In this document: positions 38,232 through 46,396 of the stretch, in pieces
How the letters are laid out: every line of letters starts with the position of its first letter
Position numbering within the stretch: the first letter of the stretch is position 1
Assembly (NCBI RefSeq): GCF_000518885.1
Contig: NZ_JAEL01000005.1
Location: 62,001-126,000 of the forward strand
Direction: 5' to 3'
Length of the DNA: 64,000 bases
Source: Bacillus sp. J33
GTDB taxonomy: Bacteria > Bacillota > Bacilli > Bacillales > Cytobacillaceae
Made by a program: the position numbers and the translations under genes
The notes under the pieces: generated by a model
What the model was told of the DNA's origin: nothing
Seen by the model: only the letters and a program-made list of their open reading frames with translations
The model's database searches: none

Positions 38232-39587
38232 ATGACAAAAGCTGCTATCTATATCCGCGTCAGCACTCAAGACCAGGTTGAAAACTATAGTATAGAAGTA
38301 CAAAAAGAACGGTTAGAAGCATTTTGCAAAGCGAAAAACTGGGAAATTCATAACATTTATATTGACGGTGGCTACTCTGGAGCATCACTTGACCGTCCTG
38401 ATCTTCAGCGTTTACTTAAAGACTTAAAGGCCATTGATGCTGTTGTAGTTTATAAATTAGACAGATTATCCAGGTCTCAAAAAGATACACTTGAACTGAT
38501 TGAGGAACATTTCTTAAAAAACAAAGTTGATTTTGTATCAATAACAGAAACACTTGATACATCTACACCTTTTGGAAAAGCAATGATCGGCATTCTGTCT
38601 GTATTTGCTCAATTGGAACGCGAAACCATTGCTGAGCGTATGCGAATGGGGCACATAAAGAGGGCTGAAAATGGACTTAGAGGAATGGGTGGAGATTATG
38701 ACCCAGCCGGATATTTGCGAAAAGACGGGAATTTAATTATAAACAAGGAAGAAGCAGCGCATATACAAAGAGCTTATGATCTGTATGAGCAATCTCACTC
38801 AATAACACAAGTTCAAGAAATGCTTAAATTAGAAGGCTATAAAGTTTGGAGATTTAGACGGTACCGGGACATCCTTTCGAATCCTTTGTACATAGGACTT
38901 GTCAGTTTCGCCGGTAACCTATACGAGGGACAACATGAATCAATTATCTCTAAAGACCAATTTGAACGCGTACAGAGGCTCCTGGAAAGGCATAAGGGTA
39001 ATAACGCCCACAAGGCTAAAGAAAGCTTACTATCTGGATTAATCAAATGTGAGCATTGTGGCGAAAGTTTTGTATCTTATAGTACAGGCATATCGAAGAA
39101 GAACCCCAAAAAATATTATTACTACATGTGTAGGGCCAGAAGATTCCCTTCTGAATATGACGAGAAGTGCAACAATCAGAATTGGAGCAGACCAAAATTA
39201 GAAGCTCTAGTTATAAATGAACTTAAGAATCTTACCATCGAAAAAAGCCGTTCAAACAAAAAAGATCGTATTGTTAATTATGAAAAACAAATAAAAGACA
39301 TTAACAAAAAAATTGAACGACTTATTGAACTATACACCACAAATTTGGACATGGATAAAGATATATTAAATAAGCAAATGAATAAATTAAACGAAGAAAA
39401 AAAGAAGGTTCTAGAAAAACAAAAAGAGGCAACACCAGCTGCAGAGGAAATTACAGATGATATGCTAAAAGATATCCAAGTTGCTTTTGACGAACTGGAC
39501 TTCAAAGGTAAACAAATCGTAATTAATAAATTCATTAAAGAAATTAAAATAGATGACAAGAACGTCATAATTGAATGGCGTTTTTAA
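38232..39587 (+). CDS. int: Large serine recombinase (A118-like integrase)
   Basis: ATG 38,232 follows AGGTGAT. The 451-residue protein has the resolvase domain ('AAIYIRVSTQDQ', catalytic Ser 11; 'VVYKLDRLSRSQKDTLELIE'; 'AQLERETIAERMRMGHIKR'), a recombinase domain ('NPLYIGLVSFAGNLYEGQHE'), a zinc ribbon ('IKCEHCGESF' with 'KYYYYMCRARRFP') and a C-terminal coiled coil that controls directionality. It resembles Listeria A118 integrase, which targets comK; here the target is comFA. It lies 34 nt from the attR junction. Confidence 0.95.
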   Translation: MTKAAIYIRVSTQDQVENYSIEVQKERLEAFCKAKNWEIHNIYIDGGYSGASLDRPDLQRLLKDLKAIDAVVVYKLDRLSRSQKDTLELIEEHFLKNKVDFVSITETLDTSTPFGKAMIGILSVFAQLERETIAERMRMGHIKRAENGLRGMGGDYDPAGYLRKDGNLIINKEEAAHIQRAYDLYEQSHSITQVQEMLKLEGYKVWRFRRYRDILSNPLYIGLVSFAGNLYEGQHESIISKDQFERVQRLLERHKGNNAHKAKESLLSGLIKCEHCGESFVSYSTGISKKNPKKYYYYMCRARRFPSEYDEKCNNQNWSRPKLEALVINELKNLTIEKSRSNKKDRIVNYEKQIKDINKKIERLIELYTTNLDMDKDILNKQMNKLNEEKKKVLEKQKEATPAAEEITDDMLKDIQVAFDELDFKGKQIVINKFIKEIKIDDKNVIIEWRF

Positions 39588-39610
39588 TAGCAATAATTTT
39601 TATGTATTCA

Positions 39611-39640
39611 TATCGGGCTGTTCAAACGGCCCAGACGAGA
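39611..39640. other. attR: phage/comFA junction
   Basis: comFA codons run W-A-V and then meet TGA where ComFA normally continues C-G-A-G-K-T. The junction shows an imperfect inverted repeat (CGGGCTGTT / AACGGCCCAG) centred on TTCAAA (39,621-39,626), as expected for a serine-integrase att site. The shared host TG would be at 39,623-39,624. Confidence 0.75.
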
Positions 39641-40167
39641 AGCTCAGTGTTGTCAATGACGGCCTTCTTCACCCGGCCAGAGGCGATCTGCTGTCCGTCA
39701 GAAAGTGTGCCTCTCCAAACTAAGGGATTCTCTTTTTCGGCACGTGCAGGCTCTGGCCCAGTCCAGCTAATCAACGGTGCGCAGGCACTCACCCGCCCCA
39801 TTATGATGCACTTTCGGCAATAGCTGCACTTCTCCTCTCCGCAGCGGGCACAGGGAAAGCTTGCAAAAAGTGAGCTATCCTTATTGCCGCACCTTGCACA
39901 GGCAATCTTGTTTTTCAATTTCATAATGCCTTTTCGGTAAAGGATATAGCCGTTTTCGTAGTGTTCTTGAATTTCTTCCAGGGGAAAAGGGAGATCATCC
40001 GGTAAAAGCTGTTTTCCGTAGAGTAAGTGATGGAGTTCTTCGTTATAGGGGTAAGTTTCATTGAGTGATGGCTTTGGAATGGTTTCGATTGAGGAAATTG
40101 GAAGGCTGTCTAGGGGCCTTTCTTTTAAATATGGAGTTACTTTTTCATTTTTTAATATAAATCTCAA
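39622..40167 (-). pseudogene. comFA: comFA, 5' fragment cut by the prophage
   Basis: The 181 remaining residues match the N-terminal part of the competence helicase ComFA: the substrate-side domain, then a four-Cys zinc finger ('IACARCGNKDSSLFASFPCA', 'CSYCRKCIIMGRVSACAPLI') and 'LSDGQQIASGRVKKAVIDNT'. The frame ends at 'ELLVWAV' right where the Walker A (CGAGKTE) should follow. The ATPase core is therefore missing from this copy; the remainder should lie beyond attL, outside the window. In B. subtilis ComFA pulls single-stranded DNA into the cell, so this lysogen should be poorly transformable unless the phage excises precisely. Confidence 0.92.
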
Positions 40168-40271
40168 AAAATCACCTCATACAAAAAGAGAGTTCTATTC
40201 CTCAATTTTGCCATTGTCCCCCCTGTTTTTCAAGCCAATTCCATAATTTCACAATTTAGACAAAAAGAAAG

Positions 40272-40302
40272 CACCATCCCCTTAACAGGATGGCGCCTTC
40301 TA
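40272..40302 (-). terminator. Terminator downstream of degV
   Basis: GCACCATCC and GGATGGCGC (about 40,273-40,301) form a GC-rich stem; on the minus strand it is followed by TTTCTTTTTG. It separates degV from comFA, both read leftward. Confidence 0.75.
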
Positions 40303-40309
40303 AAATGTA

Positions 40310-41149
40310 TCACTTCTTCACCCAGCCAAATCCCATCGCACCTTCGCCCAGATGGGTTCCGATCACAGGACCAAAATAGCTGATCATAAATTCCACGTTT
40401 GGATACTCCGCCTCAAGCTCGGTCTTCCATTCACGCGCTTCTGCTTCTCTGTTAGCATGAATAATAACCGCCTTATACGGATCACCGCTCTTAACGTCTT
40501 CCCAGAACAAATCCACCATCCGCTTCATGGCCTTTTTCCGGGTGCGGATTTTTTCAAAAGGAACGATTTTCTTGTCTTCAAAATGAAGCAGCGGCTTTAC
40601 CTGCAGCAGGCTTCCAATCAAAGCCTGTGCACTTGAAAGGCGCCCTCCTCGCTGAAGATGGGATAAGTCATCCACCATGAAATAAGCTCTGACTGATTTC
40701 TTCATCTCTTCAAGCCGCTCAATGATTTCCTGAGGGCTTTTTCCAGCAGCGGCAAGTTCAGCTGCTTCAATGACATAGAAGCCCTGCACCATACAGCTGA
40801 TTTCAGAGTCGAACGGAAAAACCTGAATCCCCTCAACCATACTGCCAGCTGTAACGGCACCCTGGAAAGTGCCGCTGATGCCGCTTGATAGGTGGATTGA
40901 AACAACCGCATCATACTCCTTCGCAAGCTTCTCGAACAGTTCGGCAAACTGCCCAACTGGCGGCTGTGAAGTCGTTGGAAGTTCTTTGTGCTTCACTTCT
41001 TCATAAAAATCCCCGGCAGTGATTTCTACTTCTTCCTGGTACGTTTCACTTCCGAAAATCACGCTAAGCGGAATCATATGTATGTTTAATCTTTCTCTTA
41101 AATCCTTTGGGATGTATGCTGTACTATCTGTGACAACAGCCGTTTTCAT
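40310..41149 (-). CDS. degV: DegV-family fatty-acid-binding protein
   Basis: The 279-residue protein has the DegV fold: 'AVVTDSTAYIPKDLRERLNI', 'GDFYEEVKHKELPTTSQPPV', 'HLSSGISGTFQGAVTAGSMV' (fatty-acid carboxyl contact) and 'YFMVDDLSHLQRGGRLSSAQ'. DegV/FakB proteins carry fatty acids for phosphorylation by FakA. The gene is in the conserved comFA-degV-degU-degS neighbourhood. Confidence 0.95.
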   Translation of the reverse strand: MKTAVVTDSTAYIPKDLRERLNIHMIPLSVIFGSETYQEEVEITAGDFYEEVKHKELPTTSQPPVGQFAELFEKLAKEYDAVVSIHLSSGISGTFQGAVTAGSMVEGIQVFPFDSEISCMVQGFYVIEAAELAAAGKSPQEIIERLEEMKKSVRAYFMVDDLSHLQRGGRLSSAQALIGSLLQVKPLLHFEDKKIVPFEKIRTRKKAMKRMVDLFWEDVKSGDPYKAVIIHANREAEAREWKTELEAEYPNVEFMISYFGPVIGTHLGEGAMGFGWVKK

Positions 41150-41275
41150 AAATAGAGGTACCTTCCTTATCTTTTTTCTCTACTATATGTTCATGTACCA
41201 TTTTATATGAAAGCAGGAGAAAATGCATTAAGTTTAAGGCGACACCAAAGAAGACTTCGTTTTCGACAAATTTCG

Positions 41276-41292
41276 GGTGGTGCCTGGTACTC
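41276..41292. repeat. REP-like palindrome (GGTGCCTGGTACT core)
   Basis: GGTGGTGCCTGGTACTC, preceded by TTTTCGACAAATTT, resembles the short GGTGCCTGGCACC repeats scattered through many Bacillaceae genomes. Only one copy is in the window, in the degV-41,393 gap. Confidence 0.45.
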
Positions 41293-41392
41293 ATACAATA
41301 CCCATGCCCTTTATTTATACGATAAATTAATGTAAGATTTTTACATAAGGATTGTATATACATAGAAGGAAGATTAATAGGGAGGGATTGTA

Positions 41393-41542
41393 ATGTGGTT
41401 TTGGATCGGGGTTATTGTATTGCCTTTTGTGATCTTAATAGTCATTGAGGAGATTTTCCAGTTGGTCATGAAAAGATATATGAATGGGCCATTTAAACTT
41501 GAAATGAAGCTAAAATCACTTTTCACCAAAAACTCCGGATGA
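41393..41542 (+). CDS. Small single-span membrane protein (49 aa)
   Basis: ATG 41,393 has GGGAGGG 7 nt upstream. The N terminus is a membrane helix ('MWFWIGVIVLPFVILIVI'), followed by an amphipathic basic part ('EEIFQLVMKRYMNGPFKLEM'). It lies between degV and degU and ends at a terminator. Function unknown. Confidence 0.7.
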   Translation: MWFWIGVIVLPFVILIVIEEIFQLVMKRYMNGPFKLEMKLKSLFTKNSG

Positions 41543-41563
41543 TGTTTTAATAGACAAAGAAAC

Positions 41564-41602
41564 AAAAGCACGCGATGCATTTAAACATTCGCGTGCTTTT
41601 TA
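41564..41602. terminator. Bidirectional terminator between the small membrane gene and degU
   Basis: AAAAGCACGCGA and TCGCGTGCTTTT form a 12-bp stem, with A- and T-runs on the outer sides, suited to both directions. Confidence 0.88.
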
Positions 41603-41635
41603 TTCAATACTTTTCGACATAACTCGACTAGAATC

Positions 41636-42316
41636 TTATCGTACTTCCACCCAGCCATTCTTGATAGCAACAACCACTGCCTGTGTGCGGTCGTTTACAT
41701 TCATTTTTTGCAGAATATTGCTTACATGGTTTTTGACTGTCTTTTCACTTATGTAAAGTGCTTCGCCAATTCCGCGGTTGCTTTTTCCATCAGCCAGAAG
41801 CTGAAGAACTTCGCATTCGCGGCGAGTAAGCAAGTGGAGCGGACGGCGGATTTCCACTTGAGAATAAGAGCTATTGGTAGTCCCCTCTGCCGCTAGACGA
41901 CGATATTCATTAACTAAGTTGTGTGTAACCTTTGGATGTAAATACGATCCTCCATCAGCTACAACTTTTACTGCTTCCACTAATGCATCAGCATCCATTT
42001 CTTTTAAAAGGTAGCCGCTTGCTCCCGTTTTTAATGCATGCGTTACATAGTTTTCATCATCATGGATCGATAGAATAATAACCTTTGATTCTGGATATTT
42101 ATTGATCAATTGGCGGGTTGCCTCTACTCCATTGGTATTTGGCATGTTAATATCCATAATTATTACATCGGGATCATATTCCTCAACCAGCGACATGGCT
42201 TCGCTTCCATCGTCACCTTCAGCAACCACATCGAAGGATTTTTCAAAATCTAAAATGCGTTTTACCCCTTCTCTGAATAATTGATGGTCATCAATTATGA
42301 CAATCTTTGTAGTCAA
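41636..42316 (-). CDS. degU: Response regulator DegU
   Basis: The 226-residue protein has a receiver with '[20 protein letters not shown]', the phosphoacceptor Asp 55 ('[10 protein letters not shown]') and '[20 protein letters not shown]', then a LuxR-type HTH ('[20 protein letters not shown]', '[20 protein letters not shown]'). DegU with DegS controls exoenzymes, motility and competence in Bacillus. It follows degS in the same transcript. Confidence 0.97.
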   Translation of the reverse strand: MTTKIVIIDDHQLFREGVKRILDFEKSFDVVAEGDDGSEAMSLVEEYDPDVIIMDINMPNTNGVEATRQLINKYPESKVIILSIHDDENYVTHALKTGASGYLLKEMDADALVEAVKVVADGGSYLHPKVTHNLVNEYRRLAAEGTTNSSYSQVEIRRPLHLLTRRECEVLQLLADGKSNRGIGEALYISEKTVKNHVSNILQKMNVNDRTQAVVVAIKNGWVEVR

Positions 42317-42378
42317 ATGTTTCGCCTCCCAAATCTCCGGATAGTTTTATCTATTTCTATTTTCTAAGACGTTTTAAG

Positions 42379-43521
42379 CTACTCTTTTATTGGAACTTGC
42401 ATAATGATAATGGTTCCTTTACCAATTTTGGAATCTATGGACATCTGCCCGTCCAATAGTTCAATTCTTTCTCCCATTCCCATGATTCCAAATGAGCCTG
42501 CCCGCTTTTCACGAATATTAAAGCCTTTACCATCATCTTTTATAACAACTGCTACCCTTGTATTGTTGATCTCTATTTTCACATGAATTTCTTTGGCATC
42601 AGCATGCTTCAGAGCATTGGTAACAGATTCCTGTATCAAGCGGAACAATGCTACTTCATATTGTGGAGGGAGCCGCCTATCTTCTCCCACATTCGCAAAG
42701 TATATTTTTGTGTTCTTGTGATACTCTTCTATTGTTGCCAAATATTTTTTAAGAGTAGGAATCAAGCCTAGGTCATCAAGTGCCATTGGGCGCAAGTCAT
42801 AAATAATTCTTCGGACTTCATAAAGAGCGTTTCGAACCATCTTCTTCAGATCTTTAATCTCCGTAATTGCTTCATCTGACCCGCGTTCTTTATAGACCCT
42901 CTCAATTAAGTCGGATCTCATCATTACATTTGCCATCATCTGTGCAGGTCCATCATGGATTTCACGAGATACTCTCTTTCGTTCTTCTTCTTGCGCCTCA
43001 ATAATTTTTAATCCGAAATCCTGTTTAATCTTCGCATCCTCTATAATCTCTCCCATTTGTTTAAGATCACTTGTTAGATAATTCATAACCACGGTGATTT
43101 GAGAAATGAGGTGTTCTGCTCTATCAATCGTTTCGCTCACGCCAACAAGCCTTCGTTCTATATCATCTCGGCGATCTCTCAATTGCTTTTCAAGCTGCCG
43201 GTTCATAGATAAATCCATTTGCAGCTGATGAGCTTTCTCATATGCTTCCCGCACTTCAAACTCTGAATAATCCTTAAAGTGCATGCTTACTTCAGAGAGC
43301 CGCTTTCTGGCAAATCGGGTTTGTACCTCCAGCTTATCCCCTTCATCAATCACTTTGAGGACCAACTGTTTAACTTCTCTTAGTTCATCTGTTAAAGTTT
43401 GATGATCCTTTCGACATTGTTCTCCGATGCGGAATATTTCGTCTTTACTGGTCCCCACTGTTTGAACCATTTTTTCCAATATAAGATCCAAAGTTTTTGA
43501 ATCCAATTTTTTAATACTCAT
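42379..43521 (-). CDS. degS: Sensor kinase DegS
   Basis: ATG 43,521 is 7 nt after GGAGG; an ATG two codons upstream is too close to it. The 380-residue cytosolic kinase has an N-terminal sensor coiled coil, a HisKA_3 dimerisation segment with the phospho-His ('KRVSREIHDGPAQMMANVMM') and a GHKL ATPase ('LFRLIQESVTNALKHADAKE', 'IKDDGKGFNIREKRAGSFGI'). It has no membrane segment, as in B. subtilis DegS. Confidence 0.96.
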   Translation of the reverse strand: MSIKKLDSKTLDLILEKMVQTVGTSKDEIFRIGEQCRKDHQTLTDELREVKQLVLKVIDEGDKLEVQTRFARKRLSEVSMHFKDYSEFEVREAYEKAHQLQMDLSMNRQLEKQLRDRRDDIERRLVGVSETIDRAEHLISQITVVMNYLTSDLKQMGEIIEDAKIKQDFGLKIIEAQEEERKRVSREIHDGPAQMMANVMMRSDLIERVYKERGSDEAITEIKDLKKMVRNALYEVRRIIYDLRPMALDDLGLIPTLKKYLATIEEYHKNTKIYFANVGEDRRLPPQYEVALFRLIQESVTNALKHADAKEIHVKIEINNTRVAVVIKDDGKGFNIREKRAGSFGIMGMGERIELLDGQMSIDSKIGKGTIIIMQVPIKE

Positions 43522-43609
43522 TTCCATTCCTCCAAGGGTAAAAACCCTTCCGCTATGTACCTATATTTTAGCGTTAAATGAGCTAATATACTATCTTTCA
43601 AGTCAGAAA

Positions 43610-43639
43610 ATTATACCAAATCAACTAAAATTCGGTAAA
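43610..43639 (-). promoter_or_regulatory. Putative degS promoter; rest of the 416-nt gap is AT-rich
   Basis: On the minus strand TTTACC (43,634-43,639), 18 nt, TATAAT (43,610-43,615), about 90 nt before degS. The gap to yvyE (43,522-43,937) also holds a TATAAT at 43,878-43,883 for the rightward gene, without a good -35, and no coding sequence. Confidence 0.5.
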
Positions 43640-43937
43640 AAGACTCAGACTTGCGAATGTACCCCATGTCTTATATCCTAAATAAGAGAAGGGTAAACCT
43701 TACTATTAATGCAAAGGAATATGTATATTTATACCACATTAAAATTAAAAACGACACATTTTTCACTATAGTAGTATAAACATCAGAATAATTCATATTA
43801 TAACATGGGAAAAAATGTTCTATATTAAAGTTTCATTACAATCTGTTGAAAAATAGATGTTTGAAACCTTGTCGAATTATAATGAAATAAGTCACTTTTT
43901 TTAACGACTTTTTTGATCAGAGGAAGGAGCGGTTTTC

Positions 43938-44576
43938 ATGTTGCCCCGTTACTATACAGTAAAGGGTTATGGAGAAACTGAAATAGTTATAGAAAAGTCA
44001 AGGTTTATTGCCTATGTTTCAAGAGCTGAAACCGAAGAAGAGGCACAGGATTTCATTCAAACTATTAAAAAGAAACATTCAAATGCAACTCATAATTGTT
44101 CTGCATACTTAATTGGCGAGAATGACCAGATTCAAAAGGCAAATGATGATGGAGAGCCTAGTGGAACTGCCGGTGTTCCGATCCTGGAAGTCTTGAAGAA
44201 AAAGCAGCTTAAAGATACGGCGGTTGTCATAACCAGGTACTTCGGAGGAATAAAATTAGGAGCAGGCGGATTGATTCGTGCTTATAGTAAAGCCACCTCT
44301 GAAGGGCTAAAAGCGGCTGGGATTGTCGAACGAAAATTAATGAGGATTATGCATACAAAGGTTGATTATACCTGGCTGGGAAAATTGGAGAACGCACTCA
44401 GATCATCAGATTATAAATTAAAAGAGATTAATTACCTTGATGCTGTTGATATAGAGGCATACGTTGAAGAAAGCCAAATAGAATCTTTTATGGAATGGAT
44501 GACTGAGTTTACGAATGGTCAAGGAAAGATAATGAAGGGGACTCAACTTTATCTCGAGGAAAACATTAAACTATAA
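43938..44576 (+). CDS. yvyE: YvyE/YigZ (IMPACT family) protein
   Basis: The 212-residue protein carries the family signature 'NDDGEPSGTAGVPILEVLKK' after 'KKKHSNATHNCSAYLIGEND', and 'VVITRYFGGIKLGAGGLIRA'. It lies next to degS and the LCP gene as in B. subtilis. The biochemical role is not settled; relatives bind nucleic acid or influence translation. GAAGGAGC precedes the ATG. Confidence 0.95.
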   Translation: MLPRYYTVKGYGETEIVIEKSRFIAYVSRAETEEEAQDFIQTIKKKHSNATHNCSAYLIGENDQIQKANDDGEPSGTAGVPILEVLKKKQLKDTAVVITRYFGGIKLGAGGLIRAYSKATSEGLKAAGIVERKLMRIMHTKVDYTWLGKLENALRSSDYKLKEINYLDAVDIEAYVEESQIESFMEWMTEFTNGQGKIMKGTQLYLEENIKL

Positions 44577-44667
44577 TTAAATTTCCACCACTTATTTTAA
44601 TCCCTTCTATATATTATAATTAATTAATGTAAATTAGGACTATATTTTTTATTAAAGGATGTATACT

Positions 44668-45687
44668 ATGGAAAATTCTGATAGAGATATTAGAAGCAAG
44701 AGACACTATCGAAGAAAAAGAAGAATAAGATTATTGGTTTTCACATTAGCAACTGTTTTTTTTGCTGTCTTAACCTATTTCAGCTATGCAGCTTACCACA
44801 CCTATAAGGCAGTAGATAAATCATACGCAGAAGTAGAAGGAAGAAATGAAAAGTCTAACTTAAGGGAAGAACCAGTTTATGTTTCAAATGATCCCTTCTC
44901 AGTCCTTTTGTTGGGAATCGAGAATTATACCGATGAAAATGACCATGGAAGATCGGATACAATAATGGTAGCTACCTTTAATCCAAAGAATCAAACCATG
45001 AAGCTAATCAGCATCCCTAGAGATACACTCGTGGATATACCGGATTATAGAGAAGATAAAATTAACCATTCCTACTCAATAGGCGGAAAAGAGAAAGTTA
45101 TAGAAACAGTAGAAAATTTCCTGGATATTCCTATCGATTATTATGTAACAGTAAATTTCAAAAGCTTTATTAATATTGTTGATGTGCTTGGCGGAGTGAC
45201 CGTCGATGTACCTTTTGACTTTAACGATATTAATCAGAAATGGGAACGATTTTACTTTTATGAAGGAAAGCAGAAATTAAATGGGGATGAAGCGTTAGTT
45301 TATGCACGAATGAGAAAACAAGATCCTCGCGGAGATTTTGGCCGAAACGAGCGACAAAGACAGATAGTAACAGGAGTAATAGATAAGGTTACTTCACCCT
45401 CAACCCTTTTAAAAATAGATGAAATTGCTGAAGAAATCGGGGATAATATTGAAACCAATATGAAAGTAAACGAAGCTTTAGCCTTTATTAAGAAATACCC
45501 AGACTTTCGCTCTTCTTCAATTGAACAGCTCGAAATTACCGGTCATGATAATTACATTGACGGAGTTTATTATTTTAGCCCAGACGAAGAAGCAATGGAG
45601 GAAATTACACTTATACTCCAAGAGCACCTTTCCTATCAAAGAACATCACAAGAAACAGATGAATACAATTCAAACAAACTGGAATAG
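44668..45687 (+). CDS. tagU: LCP-family cell-wall polymer ligase (TagU/LytR type)
   Basis: ATG 44,668 lies about 7 nt after AAAGGA (an ATG three codons earlier abuts it). A basic N terminus and membrane helix ('RIRLLVFTLATVFFAVLTYF') anchor an extracellular LCP domain: 'FSVLLLGIENYTDENDHGRS', 'SDTIMVATFNPKNQTMKLIS', 'IPRDTLVDIPDYREDKINHS' and 'NGDEALVYARMRKQDPRGDF'. It transfers undecaprenyl-linked wall polymers to peptidoglycan. It stands beside a large polysaccharide operon whose product it may attach. Confidence 0.94.
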   Translation: MENSDRDIRSKRHYRRKRRIRLLVFTLATVFFAVLTYFSYAAYHTYKAVDKSYAEVEGRNEKSNLREEPVYVSNDPFSVLLLGIENYTDENDHGRSDTIMVATFNPKNQTMKLISIPRDTLVDIPDYREDKINHSYSIGGKEKVIETVENFLDIPIDYYVTVNFKSFINIVDVLGGVTVDVPFDFNDINQKWERFYFYEGKQKLNGDEALVYARMRKQDPRGDFGRNERQRQIVTGVIDKVTSPSTLLKIDEIAEEIGDNIETNMKVNEALAFIKKYPDFRSSSIEQLEITGHDNYIDGVYYFSPDEEAMEEITLILQEHLSYQRTSQETDEYNSNKLE

Positions 45688-45688
45688 A

Positions 45689-45729
45689 AAAAGCTGCTGA
45701 ACATGTGGTTCAGCAGCTTTTATAATTTT
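45689..45729. terminator. Bidirectional terminator between tagU and the polysaccharide operon
   Basis: AAAGCTGCTGAAC and GTTCAGCAGCTTT form a 13-bp stem with an ATGTG loop, flanked by A- and T-rich sides. It ends both convergent transcripts. Confidence 0.92.
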
Positions 45730-46396
45730 AGTCCTTGAATACTTCTGGAAGTACTAGGATAAATAAGCTTAACATTACCCCTGCAAGAAAACCGACAATC
45801 GCCCTTTGTACAGGTGAAACCCTAGGCATTTCCGAAACAGTTATATTATCAGCAATTTCGGTTTTCTCCAAAGTAGGTATAGTATAATTAAGATCGAATT
45901 TTTCTATGACCTTATCGATTTTTTCAAATTCCGAATCTGTATTTTCTAATTCCGCTATAGCACTTTCAATTATGTTTAATTTCATTGCGTATTTTTCATT
46001 ACTTGCCTTTAGTACCGCTTCTGTATAAAGGGACAGATCCTCTTCTATAGCGGCTTTGTCATTCCCTGATATCGATAATGTCATCTTTTTTTCAGGGGGA
46101 GAAACATCAACATTCAATTTTGATCTCAGTTCATCTAAATCAATATTGTATTTTTCTTTAACCTCATTTACAAATTTATCTGTTTTTATATAAGATTTCA
46201 TATATTCCGGCTTGGTTAAATATTCATTTTCAAAGTTGCCGAACTTCAAACTGACGCTTCCCTGATAGCTGACTGGTGTTTGGGAAGCCAGGAAATAGGC
46301 TACTGCAGAAGTTATGATCGGCAGTAAAATGATCAGCCATATGAGCTTCCGCGCCCTTAATAAAATACTTTTCACTCTGCGATTGAGATTATTCAT
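45728..46396 (-). CDS. Wzz-type chain-length/co-polymerase protein
   Basis: ATG 46,396 follows AAGGAG and overlaps the Wzy stop; longer reading is unlikely. The 222-residue protein has two membrane helices ('LIWLIILLPIITSAVAYFLA' near residue 20 and 'AIVGFLAGVMLSLFILVLPE' at the end) around an extracellular coiled-coil region. It should set polymer chain length in Wzx/Wzy assembly. No tyrosine kinase is seen nearby. Confidence 0.85.
   Translation of the reverse strand: MNNLNRRVKSILLRARKLIWLIILLPIITSAVAYFLASQTPVSYQGSVSLKFGNFENEYLTKPEYMKSYIKTDKFVNEVKEKYNIDLDELRSKLNVDVSPPEKKMTLSISGNDKAAIEEDLSLYTEAVLKASNEKYAMKLNIIESAIAELENTDSEFEKIDKVIEKFDLNYTIPTLEKTEIADNITVSEMPRVSPVQRAIVGFLAGVMLSLFILVLPEVFKD

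Larger units (their letters stand above)
1..39623. mobile_element. Siphoprophage (HK97-like, serine-integrase type) interrupting comFA; left end outside window
   Basis: A continuous set of phage modules fills this stretch: lysis, tail, head, packaging, late activator, replication, recombination, cro/cI switch and serine integrase, in the order usual for temperate Firmicute siphophages. The right boundary is fixed by the host comFA reading frame, which becomes non-homologous at about 39,622. The 3' part of comFA and attL must lie left of position 1. Structural genes are all on the minus strand. Only the conversion/SOS genes near the left end, one cargo gene (25,580), one small gene (36,480), the repressor and the integrase are on the plus strand. 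No frame-broken structural gene was seen, so the phage may be inducible. Confidence 0.95.

Noticed and set aside
1-39623. Diversity-generating retroelement or toxin-antitoxin cassette in the prophage
   Set aside because: No reverse transcriptase, template/variable repeat pair, or recognisable toxin-antitoxin pair was found.
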